Shown here: positions 1 through 10,458 of the stretch, piece by piece
Position numbering within the stretch: the stretch's first letter is position 1
How the letters are laid out: each line of letters begins with the position of its first letter
Source of the DNA: Fomes fomentarius
Taxonomy: Eukaryota; Basidiomycota; Agaricomycetes; Polyporales; Polyporaceae
Reading direction: 5' to 3'
DNA: 64,000 nucleotides
Assembly: GCA_022606135.1 (NCBI GenBank)
Contig: JABYQN010000003.1
Coordinates: 2,728,001 to 2,792,000, forward strand
Translations under genes and position numbers: made by a program
Notes under the pieces: model-generated
Databases searched by the model: none
What the model was told of the DNA's origin: nothing
Seen by the model: only the letters and a program-made list of their open reading frames with translations

Positions 1-402
1 AACGGAGAGACGTAACAACGTCGTGAGTGACCAGACCCGTCGCGATCGGGCGGCCATCGACGGCTGTTATGGGTATGGATTCGTCCTTCAGACGACGTGG
101 GAGGCTATGCCTATTGGCAAAGGCCAGCGAGACACATGATGCAGTGGCTCCGCTATCAACGAGAGCATGCGTATGGATTGGTTTTCTATTGGGAAACTCG
201 AGGACAATTGGAACAAAGAAATGGTCAGTGGAAAATTGTGAATTATGGACATGCGAAGATAAACGGAATCGTGGTGCGCCAGCAGGTCTGGGTATCCACA
301 CGCCGTTGTCTAAACGGACGTGCATTGGAGCACCCGGCGCGGGTGCCTGAGTCCCTTGTGGTGCCGGGAGCTCCGGGACCTTTACATTACTCCCGGCTAG
401 GC
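1..402 (-). CDS. gypsy pol, N-terminal part with retropepsin-like protease (partial)
   Basis: This frame is -1 relative to gag and overlaps its last codons. It is open from the gag end to the window edge. It begins with a Pro/Ala-rich linker and then carries a retroviral-type aspartic protease region with the catalytic motif ALVDSGATASC (encoded near 165-135), followed by an ITAVDGRPI stretch typical of the flap region. A possible internal ATG lies at 325-323, but the heptamer at 403-409 suggests that pol is made by ribosomal frameshifting from gag. The protease would cleave the Gag-Pol polyprotein. The remainder of pol lies outside the window. Confidence 0.8.
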
Positions 403-409
403 TTTTCCC
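363..409 (-). promoter_or_regulatory. predicted -1 programmed ribosomal frameshift signal (slippery heptamer plus stem-loop)
   Basis: On the minus strand the heptamer G GGA AAA (403-409) is in the X XXY YYZ register relative to the gag frame. The gag stop codon follows three bases after it (397-399). Five nucleotides downstream of the heptamer there is a perfect 8-bp inverted repeat, GCCGGGAG (390-397) and CTCCCGGC (363-370), with a 19-nt loop. Slipping back one base enters the open pol frame. Heptamer, short spacer and GC-rich stem together match the known architecture of -1 frameshift sites. Confidence 0.75.
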
Positions 410-1596
410 GACGAGGGATTAGCCTTAGCCTTGCGCTGCGCATAGCGCAGCTTCGCTTCTGCAGACATATTCGGGCAGTCCGAAACGAGGTGCTTACCTA
501 CACCACAATAGAAGCACAAGCCTTCTTTGCGGCGGCGTTCGCGTTCTTCGGGCGTGATCTTGCCATGCTTGATAGCGTCGACCTCCATGGGAACGACGTC
601 ATTTGATCCCGAGGGCACGGGTGCAGCGGGCGTAAATGTTTGGGCAGCAGTAGTGGTGGTAGTCCCTGAGCGAGAAGGGAAGGTGCGGTCAGTAGTACGG
701 GGCGTGTTCTGGGACTGGCGCCCTGCGGTGTTAGACTTCGAAAAACCCTTACGGTTCTCATCCATCCGCAGTGAGTGGAGCTTGTTGTCAACTTCGACAA
801 CAATTGGGATCCAGTCTGTCAGAACGTGTGGACGTGGGTGTATGATGAGTTGGAGTCTAAGCTCAGGCTTCAAGCCACGGTCGAAACGACGAATTGCGTA
901 GCTGTCTGACCACTCCACGTAGTTCAGACACTCCTCGAAATCATTTGCGTACGACGCCGCGGAACCAGTCTGAGTAAGCGATTCGAGCCTCCGAATCATC
1001 TTAGACTCCAGATCGGGGTCATCGAAGCGCTGGCGGAACGCAGCGAGTAGCGTGCTCCACTGGTCCATGATGTTTGGATTGGTCCGCTTCATGGCCTTGA
1101 GCCATGCTCGCGGTGCACCGGGACCCAGCCAACTCGAAAAGAAACGGGACTTAGCTGAATCAGGACCCTCTCTGAGCGCAGCCTGGGCGCTTATTCCGTT
1201 CTCAACGGCGTCGACAAAGGCTTCGACCTCGGTGGACTTGCCGGTGAAGACGACGGGGTCACGAAACCGTGAGTTGCCAGAGGCAGAGGAGTGCGAGGAT
1301 CCCGTGCCGATTTGCTGGAGTCGCATGGTGATGGCCTCGAGGGCTTGGGTCTGAGCGATCTGCTGTCGGCGGGTAGCCTCGGCTGCTTGAGACATGGCGT
1401 CCATGCTCTGTACGAGTTGGAACACGACGGGGTCAGCTGCTTGCTCTTGGGGAGCTTGGGGCTGCGGAGGCTGCTGAGGAGCGTGCTGTTGAGCATCCTG
1501 GGTTGGGTTGAATTGCTGAGGTGGCGGGACGAAATTTGTAGGGGGGCCTTGACCTCCCCAAGCGTCCATGCCCTCCATGGGAATCGAAGAGTTCAA
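397..1596 (-). CDS. gypsy Gag (capsid and nucleocapsid), 399 aa
   Basis: Gag is the structural polyprotein of the element and forms the virus-like particle that packages element RNA. The N-terminus (to about residue 100) is Gln/Pro-rich. Residues of about 110-270 form a retrotransposon-gag capsid region, with the recognisable pattern of Trp, FRQRFDDP, a leucine-rich helix and SAASYANDF. Near the C-terminus is a single CCHC zinc knuckle, CFYCGVGKHLVSDC (C-x2-C-x4-H-x4-C), which binds RNA. The ATG at 1596 follows the 5' ORF after a 356-nt gap. The stop lies next to the frameshift heptamer. The frame is intact. Confidence 0.9.
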   Translation of the reverse strand: MNSSIPMEGMDAWGGQGPPTNFVPPPQQFNPTQDAQQHAPQQPPQPQAPQEQAADPVVFQLVQSMDAMSQAAEATRRQQIAQTQALEAITMRLQQIGTGSSHSSASGNSRFRDPVVFTGKSTEVEAFVDAVENGISAQAALREGPDSAKSRFFSSWLGPGAPRAWLKAMKRTNPNIMDQWSTLLAAFRQRFDDPDLESKMIRRLESLTQTGSAASYANDFEECLNYVEWSDSYAIRRFDRGLKPELRLQLIIHPRPHVLTDWIPIVVEVDNKLHSLRMDENRKGFSKSNTAGRQSQNTPRTTDRTFPSRSGTTTTTAAQTFTPAAPVPSGSNDVVPMEVDAIKHGKITPEERERRRKEGLCFYCGVGKHLVSDCPNMSAEAKLRYAQRKAKANPSSGKA

Positions 1597-1952
1597 TCGA
1601 CAGCGAGCGCGGCGCGCTTGACGGATGAGGAAAAGGAAATAACGTTACCGGGTGAGAATGTCGACGATGACGCCGACGCCGAGGACGGAATCGGATACGA
1701 AGCGTTTAAGGTTTTTGAGTTTGATGGTCGAACCAAACTGTAACGGCCCGGATATCGAGAGGAGGGCGAGGGCGAGGCAAGACCGTTACGACGGGCGAGG
1801 ACGAGAGCGAGAGGACAAGAACGTGGTCCCCGGCGAAACTGCGTTGGTTCGACGGGGAATACAGGACGAGCACGACAAGTATAAGACTCGATCACGCAGG
1901 CTACGGTACCTAGATCGAGATACGGAAATACAGAACGAGCGGCGGGGGCGCA

Positions 1953-3011
1953 TCAGCGCATCAAACAGTAACTACAAAGTCCGTATGTGCTAGAATGGCC
2001 ATGAGGATCGCGTGATGGCGCGAGCGCCATTACACCCCCGTCGCTTGACAAGTCCGAGCTTGAGACTGTTTCAACAGTAGCTTTCGGACGGCGTTGTGCT
2101 CCCTTGACCGACCTCCAATAGTCAAGAGCAGCCTGCTGTTCGTCGGAATCATAATCCGAGCCAAGCTCCTGTTGCATGGAGCGTTGTGCGGAATACTTAT
2201 CGAATTCCTTTCGTTGAGCTTCTGGGTCCAGCTCATCGGAGTCTATAGCGACGGCACCCCAGTTGCGCGCGTCGACGGTCTTACCCTTCGTCATAGTGGA
2301 AGGTCCTTCACCTCGAGATGATGACTGGTCTCGAGGCCTGTGCACAGTTTTCATCCGCTTTCGGATGCGACTCCGTTGTTCTTCAGACAGAGATTGCTCT
2401 GCCGTATTGACGACACGTTGTTGCTCGTCATTCAGTCGTGCGGGTCTCACAGTTTGCGCAGATTTATTGTGAGGTGGTAGGTCACGCAGCGTCGCGCCCT
2501 CCAGGCTGCGCGCGCGTCTCTTACGACGTACCTCGGTCCATTGACCGCCGCTAGGATCCTCCAACGACGCATTCGCGATCGTTGGGACACTCTCCGAACC
2601 GTCCGGATGTATGGAAGAAAGCATCTTATTCTCTTTATTAGAAGACGACAGAGAACAGTCACTCGCAGCACCAGGCTGCGAGGACGGGGTATGCGGACGT
2701 GCCTCCTGCCCGCGACGCGGGACAGGGTGTGTTCCGGAACTGCGTGGGTGTGCCTCCTGGTCGCTGAACGAACCACGGTATGCCCCAGCGGGAGAACGGC
2801 CGGCCTGGCTATAGAGAACGCCAGGCCTAACTCGAGCGTCCGAGCGAATGCTCGAAACGTTCGAGTCGGATTGTTCACTGAGGGGAGAGGAATCAGCCCC
2901 ACGTGCAGAGCCAGTGTGCAACGTACCAGTTGGCGGCGCAAGGCCACTATGAGCTCCAGGGCGGGGGCCCTTAGCCCTTTGACGGAGGTTGTAACGGAGA
3001 GTAGTCGACAT
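1953..3011 (-). CDS. gypsy ORF1, basic disordered protein, 352 aa
   Basis: This ORF precedes gag and starts MSTTLRYNLRQRAKGP. It is rich in Ser, Arg, Pro and Gly, with a central GGQWTEVRRKRRARSLEG segment and an acidic C-terminal part (residues DARNWGAVAIDSDELDPEAQ, about 260-280). I recognise this layout from 5' ORFs of basidiomycete gypsy elements, where this protein precedes or is part of Gag. No enzymatic motif is visible. It could be an extended N-terminal Gag expressed by reinitiation or splicing. The arginine-rich part suggests nucleic-acid binding, which is inference. Confidence 0.7.
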   Translation of the reverse strand: MSTTLRYNLRQRAKGPRPGAHSGLAPPTGTLHTGSARGADSSPLSEQSDSNVSSIRSDARVRPGVLYSQAGRSPAGAYRGSFSDQEAHPRSSGTHPVPRRGQEARPHTPSSQPGAASDCSLSSSNKENKMLSSIHPDGSESVPTIANASLEDPSGGQWTEVRRKRRARSLEGATLRDLPPHNKSAQTVRPARLNDEQQRVVNTAEQSLSEEQRSRIRKRMKTVHRPRDQSSSRGEGPSTMTKGKTVDARNWGAVAIDSDELDPEAQRKEFDKYSAQRSMQQELGSDYDSDEQQAALDYWRSVKGAQRRPKATVETVSSSDLSSDGGVMALAPSRDPHGHSSTYGLCSYCLMR

Positions 3012-3120
3012 AGAGTTTCTTCGGGTTTTCGGTGAACTAGATAGACAATGTAGTTAAGCCAAGAGAGAGAGATTGTCGCCAGAGAGGAAGGCCGAGTTGA
3101 TCAGACTCGGGGTGATCCAG

Positions 3121-3153
3121 TCGACGACGGAGAGAGAGGAGAGAGAGAGAGAG
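3121..3153. repeat. GA-rich simple repeat in the gypsy leader
   Basis: An almost pure run of GA dinucleotides lies at 3130-3152. On the element's coding strand it is a CT tract in the leader between LTR and ORF1. Confidence 0.8.
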
Positions 3154-3169
3154 TTTAGAGTCGATGTGC

Positions 3170-3507
3170 TGTCAAAAATATGTAGCGCTGGCAAGTCCTA
3201 ATTAGGATAATGGTCGCGCTACACGGAAGAGCGCTCGGCAGAGACAGGTGTAAAGACTGTTTGTTCTGTTCCAAGTACGCTAGGGTACAAACACTGCGGG
3301 GACGAGTACTTATACGAGTCGTATGGAGCACGTGAGGCATGAGTAAAGACAGGTACGGTGAGTAAGCACCAAGGATACGACTGAGCAAGCAATGAGTGAG
3401 CGAAGGGGAAGAATATCGGGGAAATGGTAAGCAGGGATGATGGGATGATGGTTGGAATGTCGAGATCATACGGAGTCCGAAAGGATGGAGGAGAGCGAGG
3501 CGTTACA
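3170..3507 (-). repeat. putative 5' LTR of the gypsy element
   Basis: On the minus strand the segment starts TGTAACGCC and ends TTTTTGACA, so it has TG...CA ends and a plausible length of 338 bp. It contains a TATAAG box (complement near 3310) upstream of the gag side. The expected tRNA-primer site is not clear next to its inner end, and the partner LTR is outside the window, so both borders are inferred. Confidence 0.45.
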
Positions 3508-4151
3508 GCGTACCAAGACCGTGTCTAGGAATCTGCTTCTCTACTTACGACTCGTGCGGACAATCCGTCAGTCCAACATCGGGCTTCTGTTCTTCCTGCC
3601 CTGGTTGCACTGTCCTATTTTGAGTCCTGGTAGGATCTTTGTATGCATACTGCAGGATCCCGCTGATGCAGGACTTGTTGTCATATTACACCCGTGGGCC
3701 GTGAGTACGCCCACCCACAATCAACACCGCCTCCTGCCCTGTATGAGCTTGTGATGTACGTTAGGTCAGTGCATGCCGCTGTCTGCAATGCAACATGGCT
3801 TACCTTGGGTCTGCGTGCCTTGTTCTACTCACAATGTGGACAGCGAAGCACCGATGAGCACTCACGATGTCGTCGTGGCTTATTGAATCCCTTTGCCCTC
3901 GCAGTGCCCTGTCGACATATCAGGGAGGATCAGTGTTCTTAGAAGTCGATGGATCGATTCTATAGTACTTACTTTGACTGGTTTCTTCGTAGATCATACC
4001 TCCGCACCCTTCGCCGGTCCCTAATTAGCTCCTCGAGGTACCCCTGGTTTTATGCATGAGCGTGGCAGTCGACAGCCAGCTTGCCCGCTATAAGTGGCAC
4101 CGGTGAGAGATACAAACTTTCGAACGCCTTTCGTACTCCACTGAACTGACC
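3508..4151. other. intergenic, promoter side of the first DUF6533 gene
   Basis: No supported gene is seen here. A TATAAG box lies at 4089-4094, about 60 bp before the ATG of the DUF6533 gene at 4152. Confidence 0.5.
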
Positions 4152-6110
4152 ATGTCTGACTCGGACCCAGGCCCGGATGCTGCTGAGCTTATCTCGACCT
4201 ACCAGAGTCTGTACGTCTTCGCGTCACATCCTTAGACTGATACCTCTGCTTATAGCTCGATGCGACAGATTCGTAGACAACGCATGTGCCTTCGCTGTCC
4301 TAGGTTTGAGGAGGCTTGATAACATACTCAGCTCTGTCTCTGACTGCATCATACAGCCTTCGTCATCTACGACTATGCCATCACCCTCGGGCAGGAAATC
4401 GAGATGTTCTGGAAACGGAAGTTCACTGGGGCGACCGCTCTGTTCTTACTCAACAGGTATCTCCTTGTGCTCGATTACATCTTCAACATAGCCACCATTG
4501 AAAGATCATCCGAGGCCGTAAGTCGTACTTATATGTATCCCTCCCTCGACTAGTCCCCATTCTTACGTTGAACAGGCGTACGTGCAGTTCTTCGTGTAGC
4601 GCAGCTACTCGGAACTCATGAGTTTGGATAGATGTGTCGCCCTAGTCAAAACAGAGAACGTGACGTACAATCTACAGTACCTCCCCTGGGCAGGTGAGGA
4701 CTTCTTGAACATGCATATCCGATGTCCCTCTGTTGACAATACAGGATCTATGTAGTGTTCGGCGCTCTGCGAGCATATGCTCTAACCCGGCAGAATCTAC
4801 CACTCTCGCTCTTCATCGGAGTGCTCACGCTTGTCCCATTCGGGTTGAACATGGTATGACCGATCATACTGCGGTTCCGAATCCCCCGTGTCGTCTAGAT
4901 GATAATTATCGTATATCATAGAGTCAGTTTGGCTCTGGACTAACAGGGACGATCGACCCCATCTTCGGCTGCACGGAAATCCTTCCTGTTGATCCAAACC
5001 TTGCGAAAAAGTAGGTAGCCTTGTGGCTAAATTGTGCCAAGCCCTCCCTTAATTGACGAACTTCTCCTCCCGGACAGATGTGAGCTTGGATTATAGCACC
5101 AAACCACACATTTGCTGACTGTACGCGGATATGCGGACTCGGATGATCGTGTGAAGTCACGATAGCGTCGCGGACAACACAGATAGCTGCGGACCTGCTC
5201 CTCATCGCGATAACTTGGGTATCTCTCCCGCGCCGCTTGCAGATGATGAATATCAGGTCATCTTTCGCCACCGTGCTTTACCAGGATGGTGAGCATGCGC
5301 TTGTCTCAGCCCATCCTGGGAGAAGACTGAATTGTCTGCCGCAGGTCTCATCTATTTTCTGTAGGTTCCTCAGTGTCCTGGACTCCTAGAATCTGAACTT
5401 GATGATATTTCACGGTTAGAGTACTCTTTGTACTAAATAGCCTACACCTCGTCTTCACGATGGTCTCGGTGCGTCACGGTCTACTGATCATATGTCACTG
5501 TATCAATGGAAACACTCCATGCAGATTGTGGACCCGCTGAACCCCGTCAGCAACGTCACGATCTTCACGCTCCCGTGCGTTTCTCCCGCCTTCTCTCCGA
5601 AATTCTTTATGCGCGAGCCACTCACGCATCTGCTGTTCATCTCCCTCCCCCAGGATCACTGCGGTCCTCGTCTCGCGCTTCCTCCTAGACCTGCAGCACG
5701 CGAACCGGGAAACGCTCCACCTCGACTCACAGGGCGAGCCAGGCGAGGACGGACATGCGGACAGCAACATTGGCTCACTCGTGTTTGAGCGCGTCGTCGG
5801 CTCGATCGCATCCACGATCGACTTTGCGAACGGCGAAGAGGGCGAAGAGGACGATGATGAATACCAGGAGGGACGTGGACGAGGCGCGGAGATGCAAGAG
5901 CTCGCGAAGCTCTCAAGCGCCGGATCAGATGCGGATGGGTCGGAAGCGCAGTCCAGTGGCGCTGTGAATGAGGGTGATGATGTGGAGGTGGCTAGGATTC
6001 AGATGGATGCACGAGAGAGGGATGGGGGCGAGAGTCGTTTGAGCGAGTGGAGAGTCTCGTCAAACCGAGGCAGTGTGAGTGGAACTGCGACATCAGCAGT
6101 GTGTGGATGA
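4152..6110 (+). CDS. DUF6533-type multi-pass membrane protein (copy 1)
   Basis: The gene belongs to the basidiomycete DUF6533 family of predicted plasma-membrane proteins, whose function is unknown. Exons that fit in phase are 4152-4210, 4269-4303, 4357-4517, 4600-4693, 4756-4853 and 4922-5010, then a 2-nt exon 5078-5079, 5157-5288, 5345-5360, less certain ones up to about 5640, and a final exon from 5654 to the stop. Diagnostic segments are VIYDYAITLGQEIEMFWKR, LFLLNRYLLVLDYIF, VFGALRAYAL, LFIGVLTLVPFGLN, IASRTTQIAADLLLIAITW and VLVSRFLLDLQ. Several hydrophobic helices are followed by an acidic cytoplasm-like tail of about 110 residues. Exon lengths of 59, 35, 161, 98 and 89 recur in the paralogs. 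The exons around 5361-5650 are not resolved. Confidence 0.8.
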
Positions 6111-6931
6111 GCGCACCAGATACACAGGCTTGAATGGCAATGGTGTGTTGTAGTAGCTCTCTGATTCTGTTGGCAGAACTTACTCTTGATGTCTTTTGAT
6201 CGTTCTCACACGGGCTTCATAAGGTTCGTCAAACATCAAACAAGTTCAAGTGTTTGTGGAACCATGATTGATTGTGCCCCAGGCCGATGGTTCTCCGGGC
6301 TGTGTGCATCTCACAGCCAGCGCTCAACTAATCGGAAACAGGGGGGCAAATATTCACGACGTGGTCTACCATTGACTTAGTCAGTACTTTCTTCTGATAT
6401 GGGATCTAGCAATGCTAGGATTCGACGGGAATATGCTTTCAATTGAGGCGTCTGTTGATGTGAGTACTTCTGACCTTGATCTGCTTCAAGTGATCTTAAG
6501 ACAAGGCCACCTCCAGAGCTTCGACGCCGAAGCTCTGCTACGTAGGCGTCCGCGAAGCTGATATTCAACGGCTTTTCTTCCTCGTATGCACTGACTCAAC
6601 GGATACGCGCCCTACGGGAGCGTGTATTCGGTACATAGTTTGATTCTGCGGTTCTTCGCTCAGGGGATTGAATGGAACCCCTCCAATAGTGTTGCTCCGC
6701 AATATTTCCCCAGGATGCTATCAGTCAAAGTAAAGTTCGCTTGATTGATTTTTGTCTTCGCAGAAAGACGCTACATTTTGCACCGACTCAATTCGGACAA
6801 CGTGCGAGAATTCGTTACATATATACAACCCAAGGTTGGTGGAGGGTGAGACTCAGCGTGTTCCCCCCCCCCCCCCATCCCCCCAATACCCCCAACCACT
6901 TTTCCAGATATCCTTGGAGTCGCGTCCAGTT
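6111..6931. other. intergenic with long C homopolymer
   Basis: No supported gene is seen. A run of 14 C residues lies at 6863-6876, followed by further C-rich stretches, shortly before the DUF6534 start codon. Confidence 0.5.
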
Positions 6932-9062
6932 ATGCATGACAAGATCACCCTCGATGACACTTTCGGTGCACTTCTTCTGGGGACGTTCTTTAGTCTCTTG
7001 TAGGTGTCTTCTTCTTATACAGCTGTGATACGCTGATCACTGTGCTCACGAAACTGTAGACTGTCGGGAATCAATTTGGGTCAGACATACCATTACTTTC
7101 GCTCCTTCCCTTCCGACGGAAAATACATGAAAGCCACCGTATGTCGCTACATGTTCATAATTTTGGTCCTTGCTCACCTAAACCTCCTGCTGGCGTTGGG
7201 CAGGTCTTGATTGTATTGTACGTGCCCAGGGTTTACTCATGGTCCCAGTTTCATCAAAGCTTCGCTACCACAGTGTATCCTCCTCAATCTCCTCTGTCTT
7301 TTATATGCACATGAGGTATGTGCACCACTAGACCTACTGGCCATGCGTATACGTATCAACTGATCAAATTTTCGGTGTCAGTTACTACTACCTCGTCGCC
7401 AGCTACTCCCACCCGGAGCGCTTGTCACGAACTGAATGGTATGTCTGAGTGCTATGAGATGGCGTTACTACCATTCCTGAACAGATTAATCTTGAAGGTC
7501 CTTCCGAGTGCGTACTGTTGATTTATGGGATTGTGAACTTTCAAGATTTCGAAACTCACGTGTCTCAGGCCATGACCCCACCCATCGTACGTCCATCTCA
7601 TCTCACTCAAATACCCGTAATTCAGTCGAAATTCGCCCTTTCCCCAGATTGTTACCATATTTTCAACGCAATGGTGAGCTTGAGTACATGCCAACTCACC
7701 CAAGCGGTAATAAATCAACGACGTTAGCTTCTATGCTAGACGGATCTACATCAGTATGTAGCTTTCATGTGACAGCACAGCGCGCGAGCTTAGAAGTGAT
7801 GGTCACAGTGGGGTCTAGTACCATGCGGAGACTTCTCATACCGACAGTATGTGCTCTGACATACGGCCGAGTTCCGTTTGTGTTCGCTTATCTCCCATCG
7901 CCTAGGGAATGATTGCTCTGAGCGCTGTCGGTGAGTGTATGCTTTCACCGTCTGCACAGGAAGTCTTGATGAAGTATGAATCCACACCGACTTCCTACTA
8001 GCTTTTGGCATTGGTACGTCGCAGATCCCCTCTGTCGCGAGCCCTAAAGCTGATCCCTACCGCTGACTATACTAGTTACCACCTTTGTGACGTGCGTTGA
8101 TGCACTAGTCTTCTTATTGCATGTGCTGAACGCAACTACTGTAGGCTTCGATATAGCCTTTTCGAAGAATGGGTCCCTCACGTTGTGAGTGAAACCCGTC
8201 GAACCCATCAGGGAACTAACTTACACCCTGGCGCTTCTGCTAAGTGGCTTTCTTCAGCGTCATTCGCGCTTGCTTCCATAACAGACATCCTGCTAACCAG
8301 TATGATGGTCGCGATCCTGAGGAGACGTCGTCCCGCCTTCAAAAAGTGAGGACTCATCTTTGCATGCAATTATTCCGAAAGATGATTTGACCAGCTGCGG
8401 GATATATCACCAGTACTGAGACCGTGCTGAATATCCTTGTTATATATACAATCAACACTGGTGAGTGCCTTGCCCTTCAGCTCGAGCGATGTCAGTACCA
8501 CTCAGCCTCGAGTGTATAGGTCTCATGACAACGTAAGAGTCTCAGGGGTGACTGACGTGTGACAGGATTTTGACATGTGGCTCTTATAGCATATTGGAAC
8601 TGGCTTCATTCGTGATGGTACGCCTTTACTATGACTAATCCTCAGCTATGAAGCTAAGCTAACAGGATTCATTCAGGCCCTTATTCGCAGGGAAGACATG
8701 ATTTTCATCGCCATCAATATGTCCATTACACACAGTGAGCTGTAATCATATGATTGCTTTGGTATCGTCATAGCTAACAGAGAAGTACTCTGTCACTTCC
8801 TAGCATACGCCACTTCAATGCTTGCAGTGTTAGTGACCGACCCTACATTCTCTCCGGTTGGCAGTACCAACTCACGACTTACCCTGATAGATTAAACTCT
8901 CGTCAAGCACTGGCAGCAACTCTTAATGCTACTCCACACTTTGATACCTTCCACATGGCCGTTATACAACCCGAGAGGGACACAAGCTCAATTCGTTTCC
9001 AAGTGTGGGCGACACGACCAAGACCGCTGTCAGCATCAATTCACAGGAGGATGGTTCTCTAG
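6932..9062 (+). CDS. DUF6534-type multi-pass membrane protein, exon model partly unresolved
   Basis: The first exons (6932-6999, 7060-7138) encode MHDKITLDDTFGALLLGTFF and the HYFRSFP-like motif seen at the N-terminus of fungal DUF6534 proteins. Later blocks fit the family: YYYLVASYSHPERL (about 7382-7435), ASITDILLTSMMVAILRRRRPAFKK (about 8265-8345), TETVLNILVIYTINTG (about 8415-8460), ILELASFVM, MIFIAINMSITH and YATSMLAV followed by LNSRQALAATLN (from about 8890). The stop is TAG at 9060-9062. About 15 short introns are needed. Around 7435-7560 a conserved Trp codon appears split and would become a stop with the obvious splice sites, so this copy may be damaged. The family is predicted to be membrane-embedded and has no assigned function. 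Confidence 0.65.
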
Positions 9063-10458
9063 GACCAGTATGAGATATATAAAGAAGTACGGCGTCCATT
9101 CAAAGGCTTTCATGGTTCCGAAAGTGCGCAAAGTCCAGTGTGCAAGTTGAAGTGGTCTCACGGCTTGCGCAGTTGGAACTTATCTCGTAGTGAATGGAAT
9201 ACTTTTTTATGCATTCATCGTCGTTAATTCGTGCTTTCTGCACCTGGAGCAAGCTCGGTAGACTGGATGCATCCTTAGATGGTGCATCACCGCCCCAAAG
9301 ATGCATCTGAGTGACGATGCAACGTGGAACTGATTATTTTTAGGTCACTGTTACACCGGTCAAGTCGCACAACAGATGTCAAATACACAGGAGATGGCAT
9401 TGATTTGGGAAGTCACGGTTCCAAAAGACTCCCTCTGGGCTATAGACCAGTGTTACATACTCACTACAGGAGTGCGAGCATAGGTTTAGAGAGAACAGTT
9501 TCGAAGAAGGACATCTAGCGTGCGAAGAGCATAGCTCCCATAGGTCAATGCGAATGAATTCCTACTTACCAGCTTAGTGTAACTCATTGTACCACAACCC
9601 ACAACCCCCTGAGAGACACACTGTATTATTTTGACGATCCATATTCGAGCGTAGAGTGCATTGGTGTGTTCCTGATCTCGAGCGGTGGGTGTGTATCTCA
9701 TAATAAGTTGTTACGGCATAAAGCAAACCTTTCAAAAAACCTTTTTGTGGACTTGTATGGGATTATGATACAACTGAAAACATTGGAAGCACTCGGAGGT
9801 TCCGCAGCCACCCGGGTTTAAGGTTCAAGTCCGAGGTGTTCAGCGTTTATCTACCGGACTTCAGATCTGCAGAGATCTGCGCACTCTTGTCTCCTACCCT
9901 TGTTCCGCCTGATGCCAAAGCACTGTGAAAAAGACTTGCTATCTCCACAACTCGTAATCTTCTTGTCCCAACCTCAGGCAACAAGGCTAGTCGCACGGCG
10001 GAATCGCATCATGTCGACTTTCCGAAAACGACTCAAGCTTTCTTCTACCGAGGTTCCCTGAGAAGCGCTTATTCTCTCTGAAGTCCGAGTTGCTTTACCT
10101 GCAACTTCAAAATCAATTGCGATAATCGCATCGACGAACCACTGGTCTTGCCTGATTATTATATGGAGAGTACCAGATCTGATGCCTCCGCTATAAGATA
10201 AGACCCGCCACGACGCCACGATCGGCAAGCTCGAGTCACAGCCTCGCCATCTCACTGGACGAACATTGACGCCCTCGAGCTCGGTACTATGCTTGTGCGT
10301 TCATTACCTATGAGCATCCGACTGTACTCGGGGCGCTGACTCAGAGTCATAAGCTCGTAACTAGCCTCGAATGTCGCGATCGACAGGTCGGAGTCATACC
10401 TGCGGAAGCTGCCCTATAGTCGCCTCCAGCATGTTCACGCGACGCGGTACGTATATGA
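9063..10458. other. intergenic, no supported gene
   Basis: Several short open frames lack family motifs or splice support. A segment near 9575-9620 resembles 29150-29190 in base sequence (shared CTTAGTGTAACTC-like and ACCCC blocks), so it may be an old repeat. Confidence 0.4.

Larger units (their letters stand above)
1..3507 (-). mobile_element. Ty3/gypsy LTR retrotransposon, 5' part, cut by window edge
   Basis: Reading on the minus strand from right to left there is a putative LTR (3507-3170), a C/T-rich leader, a basic ORF (3011-1953), a gag ORF (1596-397) and the start of pol with an aspartic protease (402-1). The order LTR, ORF1, gag, protease is that of fungal Metaviridae (Ty3/gypsy). 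Reverse transcriptase, RNase H, integrase and the 3' LTR would lie left of the window. All visible reading frames are open, so the element may be recent, but without the second LTR its age cannot be judged. Confidence 0.85.

Noticed and set aside
1739..1760. TGTAACGGCC resembling the start of a gypsy LTR
   Set aside because: It lies between ORF1 and gag of the element on the opposite strand, with no matching partner end.
6863..6876. C14 run as a regulatory element
   Set aside because: It is a simple homopolymer with no associated signal, and its length may not be accurate.
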